64,000 bases of DNA from Phocaeicola plebeius DSM 17135 (GTDB lineage Bacteria > Bacteroidota > Bacteroidia > Bacteroidales > Bacteroidaceae): the NCBI RefSeq assembly GCF_000187895.1, contig NZ_DS990119.1, positions 124,001 to 188,000 of the forward strand. Reading direction: 5' to 3'. The notes under the pieces were generated by a model that worked only from the letters and a program-made list of their open reading frames with translations, was not told the origin of the DNA and searched no databases. Shown here one piece after another: positions 8,458-17,886 of this stretch (within the stretch, counting starts at the first letter, position 1; every line of letters begins with the position of its first letter). The position numbers and the translations under genes are program-made.

Positions 8458-10458
8458 TTATTGATGCACAATCATGGCCGTACGAGGCGCTACCACCAGT
8501 TTGTTGCCGGTCAGCGTACCCAGTCCTAACACATTGTCTATGCGTCCGTCACGACAGGCTATCCAGTAACGTCCCTCAGGAACGTCAATCTGCACAGGTT
8601 CCGTACGGGCATTGAGCACCACAATCGTGTTCAGCCACGAATCGCCAGCCGGACTTCCCTTGATACGGAAAGCCACCACATTGCTGGCTGGTACCGGCAA
8701 GAACTCCAGGTGTTTGGCAATCAAATCTGCATCTCCCATACGGAAAGAAGGATGTGCCTTTCGCATGGCAATCAGACCCCTCACATAATCAAAGAAATCA
8801 CGCTGCGAAGTCTTCCGTCCCCAGTTAATGGCATTGATTGCGTCCGGGCTCTTGTACGAATTGGCTACCCCCTGCTTGTCGCGTAGCACTTCGTCACCTG
8901 CATACCAGAACGGAATGCCTTGTGATGTGAATACTGCCGTAGCGGCCAGTTTGGCCAAGGCATTCATCTCTAATGCAGAAAGTCCCGGCAACGTCGCCTT
9001 CAGGCGGTCGGCCAGACAAAGGTCATCGTGACAGCTCACATAACTGATCATCTGCTCCGGTTGTGCAGCCCAGAAAGCCGGAACGGTGGACTCCTTGTCG
9101 CTGACCAGTTGCGGATGTGCGATTCCTCCCGCCAGTCCGAACTTCACGCCTGCAGCGTATCCCATGCGTCCGATGACAAAAGCTCCCTTGGCATCGTTTC
9201 CCCACGGGCCACGCAGGCTGTCGCGCATTTCATCGCAGAACATGCCGATGTGTGGCAACCGGGCCGCATGTTTCTTCATAGCCAGCAGACTATCCGGCAG
9301 TTGCGGTTTTCCGGCCGCCCAGCCTTCTCCATACATGCATATTGTAGGGTCAATCTTGTCGAGTGCCTTGCGGATGGCATTCATGGTCTCGATGTCATGA
9401 ATCCCCATCAGGTCAAAACGGAATCCATCTATGTGATACTCTCTGGCCCAATAGCAGACCGATTCTATCATGAAACGCCGCATCATCGGCCGTTCGCTGG
9501 CCGTTTCATTGCCACAACCCGATGCGTTGGCCCATTTCCCTTCCTCGTCCGTGCGATAGAAATAACCTGGTACGGTCCGTTCAAAATTGCCTCCTTTCGT
9601 GATAGCCGTGTGATTATACACCACGTCCATCACTACCCGGATGCCTGCCCGGTGAAGCGCCATGACCATCTGTTTGAACTCGCGGATACGCACTTCGGGC
9701 TGATAAGGGTCGGTGGCATACGAACCTTCCGGCACGTTGTAGTTTTTCGGGTCATATCCCCAGTTGTACTGCGGTTTGTCGAGCTTGGTTTCGTCCACCG
9801 AAGAAAAGTCGAACGAAGGCAACAACTGTACGTGTGTCACCCCTAACTCCTTCAAATGGTCAATGCCCGTTTTCTCGCCCAGATAGGTATGCGTTCCTTC
9901 CTCCGTCAAAGCCAGGAATTTTCCTCTGTGCCGGATGCCGGAGATGGTATCGATAGAGAAATCGCGGTGGTGCAGTTCATAAATCACCATATCGGAGAAA
10001 CGTTTCAGCGGCGGGCGCTTGTCTTCGTTCCACCCCTCCGGATTTGTCTCCTTCCAGTCGATAACGGCTGCACGGTCGCCGTTCACTCCCACAGCCTTGG
10101 CCATGAGTCCGGGTGTATCTCCCTGCCACACATCGTCTATCTTGACATTGAACGTATAGAACTTTCCTTTCAGGTCTTCGTCCACGCGAGCCTGCCACAT
10201 ACCGTCAGATTCCGGTTCCATCTTCACCATACGATAGGCAGAACCTCCCTGTCCTTTTTCATACAGCAGCACCCGCACTTCCTGAGCCGAAGGAGCCCAA
10301 AGCGAGAACCGGGTTGAAGCTGGCGTATAAGCCATTTCCACCCATTCCCCCTCGTACACCGGATATTCATCAAACGGCGTACTGGTATGTTGTTGTGAAG
10401 AAGTACACCCGGTAGCCACAGCCACGGCCGACATTACTACAAGCTGTTTTAAATTCAT
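8458..10458 (-). CDS. pulA: Pullulanase, type I (GH13), lipoprotein
   Basis: Debranching enzyme that cuts alpha-1,6 bonds in pullulan and starch fragments. The N-terminus (MNLKQLVVMSAVAVATGC) is a lipoprotein signal with the lipid-bearing Cys at about 18, so it is expected on the cell envelope. A CBM48-like beta domain follows (STRFSLWAPSAQEVRVLLY). The type I pullulanase signature YNWGYDP is at about 231. GH13 catalytic residues are visible: DGFRFDLMG (nucleophile Asp), MYGEGW (acid/base Glu) and SCHDD (third Asp). At 666 residues it has no extra binding modules. It begins 13 bp after ruvC, an unusual operon partner, so co-transcription rather than shared function explains the pairing. Confidence 0.95.
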   Translation of the reverse strand: MNLKQLVVMSAVAVATGCTSSQQHTSTPFDEYPVYEGEWVEMAYTPASTRFSLWAPSAQEVRVLLYEKGQGGSAYRMVKMEPESDGMWQARVDEDLKGKFYTFNVKIDDVWQGDTPGLMAKAVGVNGDRAAVIDWKETNPEGWNEDKRPPLKRFSDMVIYELHHRDFSIDTISGIRHRGKFLALTEEGTHTYLGEKTGIDHLKELGVTHVQLLPSFDFSSVDETKLDKPQYNWGYDPKNYNVPEGSYATDPYQPEVRIREFKQMVMALHRAGIRVVMDVVYNHTAITKGGNFERTVPGYFYRTDEEGKWANASGCGNETASERPMMRRFMIESVCYWAREYHIDGFRFDLMGIHDIETMNAIRKALDKIDPTICMYGEGWAAGKPQLPDSLLAMKKHAARLPHIGMFCDEMRDSLRGPWGNDAKGAFVIGRMGYAAGVKFGLAGGIAHPQLVSDKESTVPAFWAAQPEQMISYVSCHDDLCLADRLKATLPGLSALEMNALAKLAATAVFTSQGIPFWYAGDEVLRDKQGVANSYKSPDAINAINWGRKTSQRDFFDYVRGLIAMRKAHPSFRMGDADLIAKHLEFLPVPASNVVAFRIKGSPAGDSWLNTIVVLNARTEPVQIDVPEGRYWIACRDGRIDNVLGLGTLTGNKLVVAPRTAMIVHQ

Positions 10459-10470
10459 GGTTATAATCTC

Positions 10471-11040
10471 CTATTTCTTTATGCGTCCCGGATTTTTGGC
10501 AATGAAATCCTTCCAACTGGAATAAGCTTTCGGCATTTCCGGACGTCCCATCTGCAAATAATGGCAATAAGCCGCTCCTAAAGCATCCGTCGCATCCATA
10601 AAAGGGCCCATTTCCGAGTCGGGTATGTGCAGCATGCGCTTCAGCATATCGGCTACCTGCTCCTTGCTGGCCTGCCCGTTGCCGGTAATGGCCATCTTGA
10701 TTTTCAGCGGGGCATATTCCGTCACGGGAATGTCACGTGTCAGCGCGGCCACGATGGCGACCCCCTGTGCACGTCCAAGCTTCAGCATGGACTGTACGTT
10801 CTTCCCGAAGAATGGAGCTTCGATGGCCAGCTCATCCGGAAGATACGATGAAATGATGCCCTGCACCCGTTCGTAGATGTGCTTCAGCTTCAGATACGAA
10901 TCGGTACATTTACGCAGATCGATGACGCCCAAGGTCATTACCTCCGGCTTGACACCCGTCACCTTCAGCACTCCGTACCCCATGATGTTCGTACCCGGGT
11001 CGATGCCGAGAATGATTTTTTCTTTGACCGGCTGTATCAC
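10471..11040 (-). CDS. ruvC: Holliday junction endonuclease RuvC
   Basis: RuvC resolves four-way DNA junctions after branch migration by RuvAB. Acidic catalytic residues are present: the Asp in LGIDPGT (about residue 14), the Glu in LAIEAPFF, and the Asp pair in [12 protein letters not shown] near the C-terminus. At 189 residues it has the normal length. Its start codon overlaps the stop of the upstream DUF4286 gene by 4 bp (ATGA), which indicates translational coupling. Confidence 0.97.
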   Translation of the reverse strand: MIQPVKEKIILGIDPGTNIMGYGVLKVTGVKPEVMTLGVIDLRKCTDSYLKLKHIYERVQGIISSYLPDELAIEAPFFGKNVQSMLKLGRAQGVAIVAALTRDIPVTEYAPLKIKMAITGNGQASKEQVADMLKRMLHIPDSEMGPFMDATDALGAAYCHYLQMGRPEMPKAYSSWKDFIAKNPGRIKK

Positions 11041-11342
11041 CTTATCACCTCCATTAATGTGGGGAAACCGATAACCTTATCCTTGAACACCTTCATCATC
11101 TCCGCATTCAGTGTCGCCCCCTGCTTTACGTGCCAGCGGTGCAACGCAGCACTGTCTTCCACTTCCCACTGCAGTGAGAAACATTCACTGTCCTGCTCCT
11201 TATGGCTCAGGATACGCAGAATACGGGGATTCTTCAGTTCACCCAGATTTTCCACTTCGGGGATGTAATATTCATTCAGCCAAATCACAAAATTACGGGC
11301 ATCGCCCATCTCTACATGAAAAGTAGTATTATAAATCAGCAT
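11037..11342 (-). CDS. DUF4286 family protein
   Basis: A 101-residue protein beginning [29 protein letters not shown], which fits the Bacteroidetes family DUF4286 with a ferredoxin-like alpha/beta pattern. No signal peptide or membrane segment is seen. It overlaps ruvC by 4 bp, a coupling that seems fixed in this group. Its function is unknown; a link to junction resolution is only suggested by position. Confidence 0.8.
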   Translation of the reverse strand: MLIYNTTFHVEMGDARNFVIWLNEYYIPEVENLGELKNPRILRILSHKEQDSECFSLQWEVEDSAALHRWHVKQGATLNAEMMKVFKDKVIGFPTLMEVIR

Positions 11343-11397
11343 ATATTTTTCTGTTTTAGTTTGATGACAAAATTAAAAAATCCGATGCATAGCCTGA

Positions 11398-12702
11398 TCA
11401 GGAATACCGGCGCGGATAACGGAACAAGATACTCAGTATGGCCACTACGCCCAATGTCATAGGGTAATACAGGTAGCCGATGATGTTGATGGGCGACAGA
11501 CCGGAAAGCTCGGCCGCAATCAACAGCTGTGCTCCGTAAGGAATAATGCCCTGAATGACGCATGAGAACGTATCCAGAATGCTGGCACTCTTCCGCTTGT
11601 CTACCCGGAACTGCTCGGCAATGTCGTTGGCCAGCGGACCTACGGTAATAATGGCAATCGTGTTGTTGGCCGTACAGATATTGGCCAGACTTACCAGGGC
11701 CGCAATACTCAGTTCAGCCCCGCGTTTACCCTTTACGCGCTGTGTCAGGCGGTGCAGCACATAGTCTACTCCCCCGTTGAAACGTATCAGCTCCAGCATG
11801 CCTCCGGCCATCAGGGTCACGATAATCAGCTCTCCCATGCCCGTCATACCTTTTCCCATGGCACCGAACCATCCGAACACATCGAACGTGCCGTATGCCA
11901 TGCCTACGATACCCGTAGAAATCAGTCCCAGCAACAGCACCAGCAGTACGTTGACACCCGCTACTGCGGTTCCCAGCACTATGATGTATGGAATCACTTT
12001 CATCCAGTCTACGTGAGGAATATCCTGTGCCACTTCGATATGGCTTCCGTAGATAATGTAATAGATGAATACGATCAAGGCAGCCGGAAAGGCAATCAGA
12101 GAATTCACCCGGAATTTATCGCGCATCACGCACCCTTGCGTACGGGTAGCTGCAATGGTCGTATCGGAAATAAAGGACAGATTGTCGCCGAAAAAGGCAC
12201 CACCCACTACTACCGCCGTCATGAAAACCACGCTGACATCCGTCTTGGCCGCAATACCGGCAGCTACAGGAACCAGTGCGACAATGGTACCGACCGACGT
12301 ACCGATGGAAAGAGAAATGAAGCACGATGCCAGAAAGATTCCCGCCAGCAGCAGATTGCCCGGAAGCAACCGCAAGGTCAGGTTTACTGTCGCATCAATA
12401 GCCCCCATGGCCTGAGCCGACTGTGCAAAGGCCCCCGCCAGGATGAAAATCCATATCATCAGCATGATGTTCTTGTTGGCTGCCCCTGCGGAGTATTGCA
12501 ACAAGCGGTCGTTCAAGCTCAGTCCTTTCGTCGTAGCCACGGCATAAATGGAAGACACCATGAAAGCTACGGTAATCGGAATTTTATAAAAATCATTGAT
12601 GAGCAGGGAAGTCACCAGATACAGGCATAAAAATACCACCAGCGGACTCAGGGCCCACGCATTGGGTTTGTTCACAATAGGAGTCAGTTTCTGAAAATTC
12701 AT
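11398..12702 (-). CDS. NhaC-family Na+/H+ antiporter
   Basis: A 434-residue polytopic membrane protein with about 10-12 hydrophobic segments. Motifs such as FISLSIGTSVGTIVALVPVAAGIA, the conserved GGAFFGDNLSFISDTTIAATRTQG stretch and SLANICTANNTIAIITVGPLA are typical of the NhaC family, which exchanges sodium for protons or carries substrate/Na+ in antiport (for example malate/lactate). The substrate cannot be read from sequence. A minus-strand promoter -7 box lies at 12732-12739, 30 bp upstream of the start. The 55 bp to the DUF4286 gene leave read-through possible. Confidence 0.85.
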   Translation of the reverse strand: MNFQKLTPIVNKPNAWALSPLVVFLCLYLVTSLLINDFYKIPITVAFMVSSIYAVATTKGLSLNDRLLQYSAGAANKNIMLMIWIFILAGAFAQSAQAMGAIDATVNLTLRLLPGNLLLAGIFLASCFISLSIGTSVGTIVALVPVAAGIAAKTDVSVVFMTAVVVGGAFFGDNLSFISDTTIAATRTQGCVMRDKFRVNSLIAFPAALIVFIYYIIYGSHIEVAQDIPHVDWMKVIPYIIVLGTAVAGVNVLLVLLLGLISTGIVGMAYGTFDVFGWFGAMGKGMTGMGELIIVTLMAGGMLELIRFNGGVDYVLHRLTQRVKGKRGAELSIAALVSLANICTANNTIAIITVGPLANDIAEQFRVDKRKSASILDTFSCVIQGIIPYGAQLLIAAELSGLSPINIIGYLYYPMTLGVVAILSILFRYPRRYS

Positions 12703-12731
12703 TCTTTCGCTATTATTTTTTATTCAATCGG

Positions 12732-12739
12732 CAAAGATA
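12732..12739 (-). promoter_or_regulatory. -7 box of the antiporter promoter
   Basis: TATCTTTG on the minus strand matches the Bacteroidetes -7 consensus TAnnTTTG and sits 30 bp before the antiporter start. The 12703-12939 interval between divergent genes holds this and the plus-strand box at 12900-12907 and no gene. Confidence 0.6.
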
Positions 12740-12899
12740 CGAATAAAATTAGATACATCGAGAATTGCAGCCGCAGAACCGTATTCTAAGGCTGGAAATT
12801 CATTTATCAGCTTCTGTCCCAAACGGAAGAAATTCTTGTCAAATAGTCTATTCTCTCAAAAAAATGACAAAGAATGAGAAGAAATCGGACAAGTTTTAT

Positions 12900-12907
12900 T
12901 ACTTTTG
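12900..12907 (+). promoter_or_regulatory. -7 box of the acyl-CoA synthetase promoter
   Basis: TACTTTTG matches TAnnTTTG. Transcription would begin near 12914, which places the ATG at 12874 upstream of the transcript and supports translation from 12940. Confidence 0.6.
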
Positions 12908-12939
12908 CGCACATTGTGTCAAACATTGTGCAATTTAAA

Positions 12940-14592
12940 ATGGAAATACAAGACAGTTTTATACAACTTGTTGAAGAAAGCATCCGCGCCAACTGGGACC
13001 GTGATGCACTGACAGACTACAAAGGAGCTACGCTGCAATATAAAGACGTAGCCAGAAAAATAGAGAAAATGCATATCCTGTTCGAACATGCAGGAATCAA
13101 AAAAGGGGATAAAATCGCGCTGTGCGGGCGCAATAGTGCAAACTGGACGGCTACCTTCCTGGGCGTCGTTACTTACGGGGCAGTAGCTGTGCCCATCCTT
13201 CACGAATTCAAGGCCGACAACGTACACCACATTGTTAACCATTCGGAAGCACGCATGCTTTTCGTAGGCGATCAGGTGTGGGAGATGTTCAACGAAGCGG
13301 CCATGCCTAATCTGGAAGGTATCATCGAACTGAAGAATTTCGACCTGGTGGTGTCACGCTCGGAGAAGCTGACGTATGCACGCGAACACCTGAACGAAGA
13401 ATTCGGAAAGAAATATCCCTGCCGCTTCCGTGCCGAACAGGTTTCCTACCGTCGGGAAGAACCGGAAGAACTAGCTGTCATCAATTACACCTCGGGTACT
13501 ACCGGTTACTCTAAAGGGGTGATGCTTCCCTACCGCAGTATTATTTCGAATATCGTACACATTGACCAGAAAGTGGGACTGAAAGCGGGCGACAGCATCG
13601 TGTCCATGCTTCCGCTGGGACATATCTTCGGACTGGTGTTCGACTTCCTTTACGGTATCACCAAAGGAGCACATCTGTGGTTCCTCACCCGTATGCCGAG
13701 CCCGAAAATCATTGCAGAATCGTTTGCCGTAATCCGTCCGCGCGTTATTGCCTGCGTGCCGCTGATTGTGGAAAAGATTTTCAAGAAGAACATTCTCCCG
13801 AAGGTGGACAACAAGCTCGGAAAGCTGTTGCTGAACCTGCCTATCATCAGCGATAAAATCAAGGAACAGATTCGTCAGCAGGCCATGGAGGTGTTCGGCG
13901 GAAACTTTATTGAAATCGTAATCGGAGGGGCACCGTTCAATCCCGAAGTGGAAGCCTTTCTGCGTAAAATCAACTTCCCCTACACCATCGCATACGGTAT
14001 GACCGAATGTGCGCCGCTTATCTGTCACAGCCGCTGGGATGAGATTCTGTACACTTCGTGCGGAAAGACCGTGGCCAACATGGAAACCAAGGTGATTTCG
14101 GAAGACCCTGAACGGATTCCGGGTGAACTGGTGTGCCGGGGTATGAATGTGATGCTGGGATACTACAAGAACGAAAGTGCTACTGCACAGACTATCGACA
14201 AGGACGGCTGGCTGCACACCGGCGACATGGCCATCAAGGATGCGGATGGAAACATCTTCATCAAGGGCCGTTGCAAGAACATGCTGCTTACCGCTTCCGG
14301 ACAGAATATCTATCCGGAAGAAATTGAGGCTCGCCTGAACAACATGCCTTACGTGAACGAGTCACTGGTGATTCTGAAAGAGAACAAGCTTGTGGCGCTG
14401 GTTTATCCGGACAATGAAGACGCATTCTCGCATGGAATGAACAAGAAACAGCTGGAGGAAGCATTGGAACTGAACCGCATCGAACTGAACAAGGTGCTTC
14501 CGGCTTACTCACAGATTACACAGATAAAACTCTATCCGGAGGAATTTGAAAAGACGGCTAAGAAGAGCATCAAGCGCTTCTTGTATCAGTAA
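12940..14592 (+). CDS. Long-chain acyl-CoA synthetase (AMP-binding)
   Basis: Adenylate-forming enzyme that activates fatty acids with ATP and CoA. Motifs in order: P-loop NYTSGTTGYSKGVMLPY (about 175-190), YGMTECAPLI (A5 motif), DGWLHTGDMAIKDADGNIFIKGRCKN (A7-A8 hinge) and the C-terminal lysine region EKTAKKSIKRF. The open frame runs back to 12874, but I chose the ATG at 12940 because MEIQDSF... is where similarity to the family starts and because the -7 box at 12900-12907 lies inside the longer form. This gives 550 residues. It stands alone, divergent from the antiporter and convergent with the ABC-F gene. Confidence 0.9.
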   Translation: MEIQDSFIQLVEESIRANWDRDALTDYKGATLQYKDVARKIEKMHILFEHAGIKKGDKIALCGRNSANWTATFLGVVTYGAVAVPILHEFKADNVHHIVNHSEARMLFVGDQVWEMFNEAAMPNLEGIIELKNFDLVVSRSEKLTYAREHLNEEFGKKYPCRFRAEQVSYRREEPEELAVINYTSGTTGYSKGVMLPYRSIISNIVHIDQKVGLKAGDSIVSMLPLGHIFGLVFDFLYGITKGAHLWFLTRMPSPKIIAESFAVIRPRVIACVPLIVEKIFKKNILPKVDNKLGKLLLNLPIISDKIKEQIRQQAMEVFGGNFIEIVIGGAPFNPEVEAFLRKINFPYTIAYGMTECAPLICHSRWDEILYTSCGKTVANMETKVISEDPERIPGELVCRGMNVMLGYYKNESATAQTIDKDGWLHTGDMAIKDADGNIFIKGRCKNMLLTASGQNIYPEEIEARLNNMPYVNESLVILKENKLVALVYPDNEDAFSHGMNKKQLEEALELNRIELNKVLPAYSQITQIKLYPEEFEKTAKKSIKRFLYQ

Positions 14593-14607
14593 AAAAACGG
14601 ACATAAA

Positions 14608-14725
14608 AAATGCCTTTGCGTTTGCTTGAAAACGCAAGGGCATTTCAGATAAAACGCAAGGACGTTTGAAGTAAAACGTCTTTGCGTTTTGTTTTAAACG
14701 TAAAAGCGTTTTATTTCAAACGTCC
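14608..14725. repeat. Array of related stem-loops (AAAnGCCTTTGCGTTT family), convergent terminator
   Basis: Two long hairpins stand in tandem: arms 14608-14623/14630-14645 (16 bp, one wobble) and 14651-14667/14674-14690 (17 bp, one wobble), each with a 6-base loop. A third, decayed unit follows at about 14696-14725. All are built from the same AAACGC(A)AGG(A)CGTTT unit. The array lies between convergent genes and probably terminates both. The same unit recurs at 27810-27917. Confidence 0.75.
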
Positions 14726-14736
14726 TTTCAACTTTT

Positions 14737-16602
14737 TTATCCCTCAATTTCACTCAGTTCCAGCCAGCGCATGGTCTTCTCGTCCAGCTCATCGTTGAGC
14801 AGAGGCAGACGCTTGGACTTCTCGGTCAGTTCGTCTACGCTGAGTGTACCGCTGCACAAGGCTTCTTCTATCTGTTTCTTTTCTTCCTCTAGTGCGGCAA
14901 TCTCTTTTTCCAGCTGTTCGAATTCCTTCCGTTCCTTGAAGGTCATGCGGCGCTTGTCGTTCAGGCGGACACGCTGCGTCTTTTCTTCCTTGGGTTTGGC
15001 TGCTTCCTTTTCGTGTTCTGCCTTGGCCAGCTTCCAGTCGCGGTAGTCAGAATAGTTGCCGGGGAAATCGCGGATGTCGCCCTGCCCTTTGAATACCAGC
15101 AGATGGTCTACTACCTTGTCCATGAAGTAGCGGTCGTGGCTCACCACGATGACGCATCCCTTGAAGTTCTGCAGGTATTCTTCCAGCACCTGCAGTGTAA
15201 CGATGTCCAGGTCGTTGGTCGGCTCGTCCAGCACCAGGAAGTTCGGGTTCCGCATCAGTACCGTACAGAGGTACAACCGGCGTCGTTCGCCCCCGCTCAA
15301 CTTGTACACATAGCTGTGCTGCGTTTCGGGCGTAAAGAGGAAATGCTGCAGGAATTGTGAAGCCGTCAGCCGTTTGCCGTTGCCCAGCTCAATGACCTCG
15401 GCGATGTCCGTAATCACGTCAATCACCTTCATCTGCTCGTTAAACTGAAGTCCCTCTTGCGAGTAGTAGCCAAAGCGCACTGTCTCACCGATGTCCAGCG
15501 TACCGCTGTCGGGTTTCTCCAGTCCCATCAGAATCTTGATGAAGGTAGATTTGCCCGTACCGTTGTTGCCCACGATACCCATCTTCTCGTAGCGGGCAAA
15601 GATGTAGGAGAAATCATCCAGAATCTTCAGGTCGCCGAAACGCTTGCACAAGTGGTCGGCCTCGAAAATCTTGGAACCGATGTACGAAGCCTTGACATCC
15701 AGTTTCACGTTCGCGTCGTACGTGCGCTGCTTGGCCACCTTTTCCAGTTCATAGAAGGCTTCTTCGCGGTAACGGGCCTTGTGTCCGCGTGCCTGTGGCA
15801 TACGGCGCATCCATTCCAGTTCCGTGCGATACAGGTTGTTGGCACGGGCAATCTCCGCATTGGTGGCTTCGATGCGTTCCTGCCGTTTCTCCAAGTAGTA
15901 GCTGTAATTTCCTTTGTAGAAATACAACTGGCAGTTGTCTATTTCAATGATTTCCGAGCACACACGGTCCAGGAAATAGCGGTCGTGTGTCACCATGAGC
16001 AAGCTCAGGCTGCCACGGTTCAGGTACTCTTCCAGCCATTCCGTCATGTCCAGGTCGAGGTGGTTGGTCGGCTCGTCCAGAATCAGCAAATCCGGTTCGG
16101 TAATCAGGATGTTGGCCAGTGCCACGCGCTTCAACTGCCCGCCGGACAGATGTCCGATTTTCTGAGAGAAATCGCGGATTTTCAGTTGCGAAAGAATCTG
16201 CTTGGCACGTCGTTCATAATCCCAGGCCTTTTCGTGCTCCATCCGCACCAGCAGTTCGTCCATGCCGGGATTGCCGGGTGTTTCCATGCACCGTTCATAC
16301 TCCTTAATCAGCTCTACGGTGGAGTTGCCGTGATAAAAGCAGGCCTCGAGCACCGTCAGCTCTTCAGGATATTTCGGACTCTGTTCCAGATAGCCCACGC
16401 GCAAATCGCGGCGGAAGGTGATTTTTCCTTCGTCGTAGCCTTCCTTACCGGCCAGGATATTCAGCAAGGTGGTTTTTCCCGAGCCGTTCTTGGCTATCAG
16501 TCCGATGCGCTGTCCTTCTGCAATGCCGAAAGATATGCCGTTAAAAAGGACCAAGTCGCCGAACGACTTGGTCAGGTTTTCTACTTGTAAATATGGAGTC
16601 AT
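14737..16602 (-). CDS. ABC-F family ATPase (Uup-like)
   Basis: ABC-F proteins act on the ribosome rather than in membranes. Two ATPase domains are intact: Walker A KNGSGKTT (about 36-43) with LSGGQLKRVAL and LLILDEPTNHLD, then GNNGTGKST (about 350) with LSGGERRRLYL and FLVLDEPTNDLD. Between them is the charged linker typical of ABC-F. The C-terminal about 90 residues form a predicted coiled coil (KERKEFEQLEKEIAALEEEKKQIEE), as in Uup. The 621-residue length fits Uup better than the drug-resistance ABC-F types. A translation-quality or replication-linked role is inferred from family. Confidence 0.88.
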   Translation of the reverse strand: MTPYLQVENLTKSFGDLVLFNGISFGIAEGQRIGLIAKNGSGKTTLLNILAGKEGYDEGKITFRRDLRVGYLEQSPKYPEELTVLEACFYHGNSTVELIKEYERCMETPGNPGMDELLVRMEHEKAWDYERRAKQILSQLKIRDFSQKIGHLSGGQLKRVALANILITEPDLLILDEPTNHLDLDMTEWLEEYLNRGSLSLLMVTHDRYFLDRVCSEIIEIDNCQLYFYKGNYSYYLEKRQERIEATNAEIARANNLYRTELEWMRRMPQARGHKARYREEAFYELEKVAKQRTYDANVKLDVKASYIGSKIFEADHLCKRFGDLKILDDFSYIFARYEKMGIVGNNGTGKSTFIKILMGLEKPDSGTLDIGETVRFGYYSQEGLQFNEQMKVIDVITDIAEVIELGNGKRLTASQFLQHFLFTPETQHSYVYKLSGGERRRLYLCTVLMRNPNFLVLDEPTNDLDIVTLQVLEEYLQNFKGCVIVVSHDRYFMDKVVDHLLVFKGQGDIRDFPGNYSDYRDWKLAKAEHEKEAAKPKEEKTQRVRLNDKRRMTFKERKEFEQLEKEIAALEEEKKQIEEALCSGTLSVDELTEKSKRLPLLNDELDEKTMRWLELSEIEG

Positions 16603-16642
16603 AATCTAATTCGTAGCTGCTAAAAATAGGATGCGGACAGGA

Positions 16643-17467
16643 TTAGTCCATCACCGCTTCCACTTCGTTCTTTATCCGTTCGAATTCCGCTTTCAGGTCG
16701 CACGGCTGTCCGCTTTTCGCCTTGTCCCATATCAGGGAAATCGGGTTGACCATTACTTTTGAATCGCGGAAACGCAGTGCCGGAAACTCTTTCTGTCCGT
16801 CGATGACCGTCACCCATTCCATGCCGTCCATCTCATTGACCAGTATCACGCCGAATGCCGTACCGAAGCTTTCCCACGCCTGACGCTGTTTGGGGTTAAA
16901 ACGTCCGCTGTCGATTACTTTCTGCAAGTTTTCCAAGTCGGCTTCTGTACCGGTAAAGTCCTTGGTCAGTTGTTTTTTCACTGTAGAAACGGCCCAGTCA
17001 TAGTTCTCGTTTATCTGGTTGATTTCCAGGATACGGACCGGAATCACTTCTTTCACCGGCTTGTCGGATGCATTGCGTACCTTCAGGGAAGCTACGATAG
17101 CCTCGCCAGCCTTGGGACTCTCGCCCTTGGCCACGGTGAACGAGCATTCCACGGAAATCTCTCCTCGACCGGTTACCCAGATGTGGGTGGTGTACCACAC
17201 ACCATTCTCCTGAAAGCTTTCGGAAGAATAGGCGCAGTCCCATGAACCGACTTTCACCTTCTTGGCCCCGCGTACCTGATGCAGTTCGTCTTCCAGACAT
17301 TCGTTGGCATAGGCTGACGAATTGCCCCGATAGGCAGAAATACGGAAGTTTCCGGTCCATTTGTCTGGGTTGTAAAACAGAAAGCAGTCTTCCGAATCTT
17401 CAAACTCACACCAGTTGTCGGGATATTCCAGTGAAAACCAGGAACCCGGAGAAATGTACTTTTTCAT
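16643..17467 (-). CDS. DUF3805/DUF3806 protein
   Basis: A 274-residue protein without signal peptide. Residues about 1-140 (MKKYISPGSWFSLEYPDNWCEFED..., with IRISAYRG-like beta strands) match DUF3805. Residues about 150-270 (NENYDWAVSTVKKQLTKDF... RQAWESFGTAFGVILVNEMDGMEW) match DUF3806. Both families have no known function. It lies in a minus-strand run with the glyoxalase-fold gene 34 bp upstream. Confidence 0.75.
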   Translation of the reverse strand: MKKYISPGSWFSLEYPDNWCEFEDSEDCFLFYNPDKWTGNFRISAYRGNSSAYANECLEDELHQVRGAKKVKVGSWDCAYSSESFQENGVWYTTHIWVTGRGEISVECSFTVAKGESPKAGEAIVASLKVRNASDKPVKEVIPVRILEINQINENYDWAVSTVKKQLTKDFTGTEADLENLQKVIDSGRFNPKQRQAWESFGTAFGVILVNEMDGMEWVTVIDGQKEFPALRFRDSKVMVNPISLIWDKAKSGQPCDLKAEFERIKNEVEAVMD

Positions 17468-17501
17468 AACGTTTTTTGTTTTTAGTATTAGAGATAAAGG
17501 T

Positions 17502-17879
17502 TTATTTCAGCGGAAGAATCTCAATCCAATAATCGTCCGGGTCATTGATGAAATACAGTCCCATCTGTTCGTTCTCGAAGCATACACAGCCCATTTCCTT
17601 GTGGAACTTGCGTACTTCATCGTAGTCGCCTGCCACGCGGAGACAAAGATGGCTTTCGTTTTCTCCCAGTTCGTAGGCTTCCGTATGGTCGCGCAGCCAG
17701 GTCAGTTCCAGTGAGAAACCCGTGCATCCGTCGGTAAGGTACACCAGGATGAAAGAGCCGTCGGCCGCTTCCTTGCGGTGAGACTCATGCAGTCCGAGAG
17801 CCTTTTCGTAGAATTGGATACTTTTTTCAAGATTAGTTACGTTGATATTGAAGTGGTCAAATCTTCCTTTTATTTCCAT
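17502..17879 (-). CDS. VOC (glyoxalase I-like) protein
   Basis: A 125-residue vicinal-oxygen-chelate fold protein. The paired beta-alpha-beta modules and candidate metal ligands are visible: His in RFDHFNINV, Glu in FSLELTW, His in ESHLCLRV, and Glu in YWIEILPL. The set of His/Glu/His/Glu is that of glyoxalase I, which isomerises the methylglyoxal-glutathione adduct. Bacteroides generally lack glutathione, so the true substrate is uncertain. Confidence 0.8.
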   Translation of the reverse strand: MEIKGRFDHFNINVTNLEKSIQFYEKALGLHESHRKEAADGSFILVYLTDGCTGFSLELTWLRDHTEAYELGENESHLCLRVAGDYDEVRKFHKEMGCVCFENEQMGLYFINDPDDYWIEILPLK

Positions 17880-17886
17880 TGTCTTT

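Noticed and set aside
9028-9846. A 272-codon plus-strand frame inside pulA
   Set aside because: Antisense to the catalytic part of pullulanase; no motif of its own.
11752-12630. A 292-codon open frame opposite the antiporter gene
   Set aside because: His/Gln-rich translation typical of an antisense shadow; the minus-strand gene is clearly real.
13471-14217. A 248-codon minus-strand frame inside the acyl-CoA synthetase gene
   Set aside because: Shadow of an AMP-binding enzyme with all its motifs on the other strand.
15457-16590. A 377-codon open frame on the plus strand opposite the ABC-F gene
   Set aside because: It is the antisense shadow of an intact, well-conserved gene; its residues show no family motif and no promoter precedes it.
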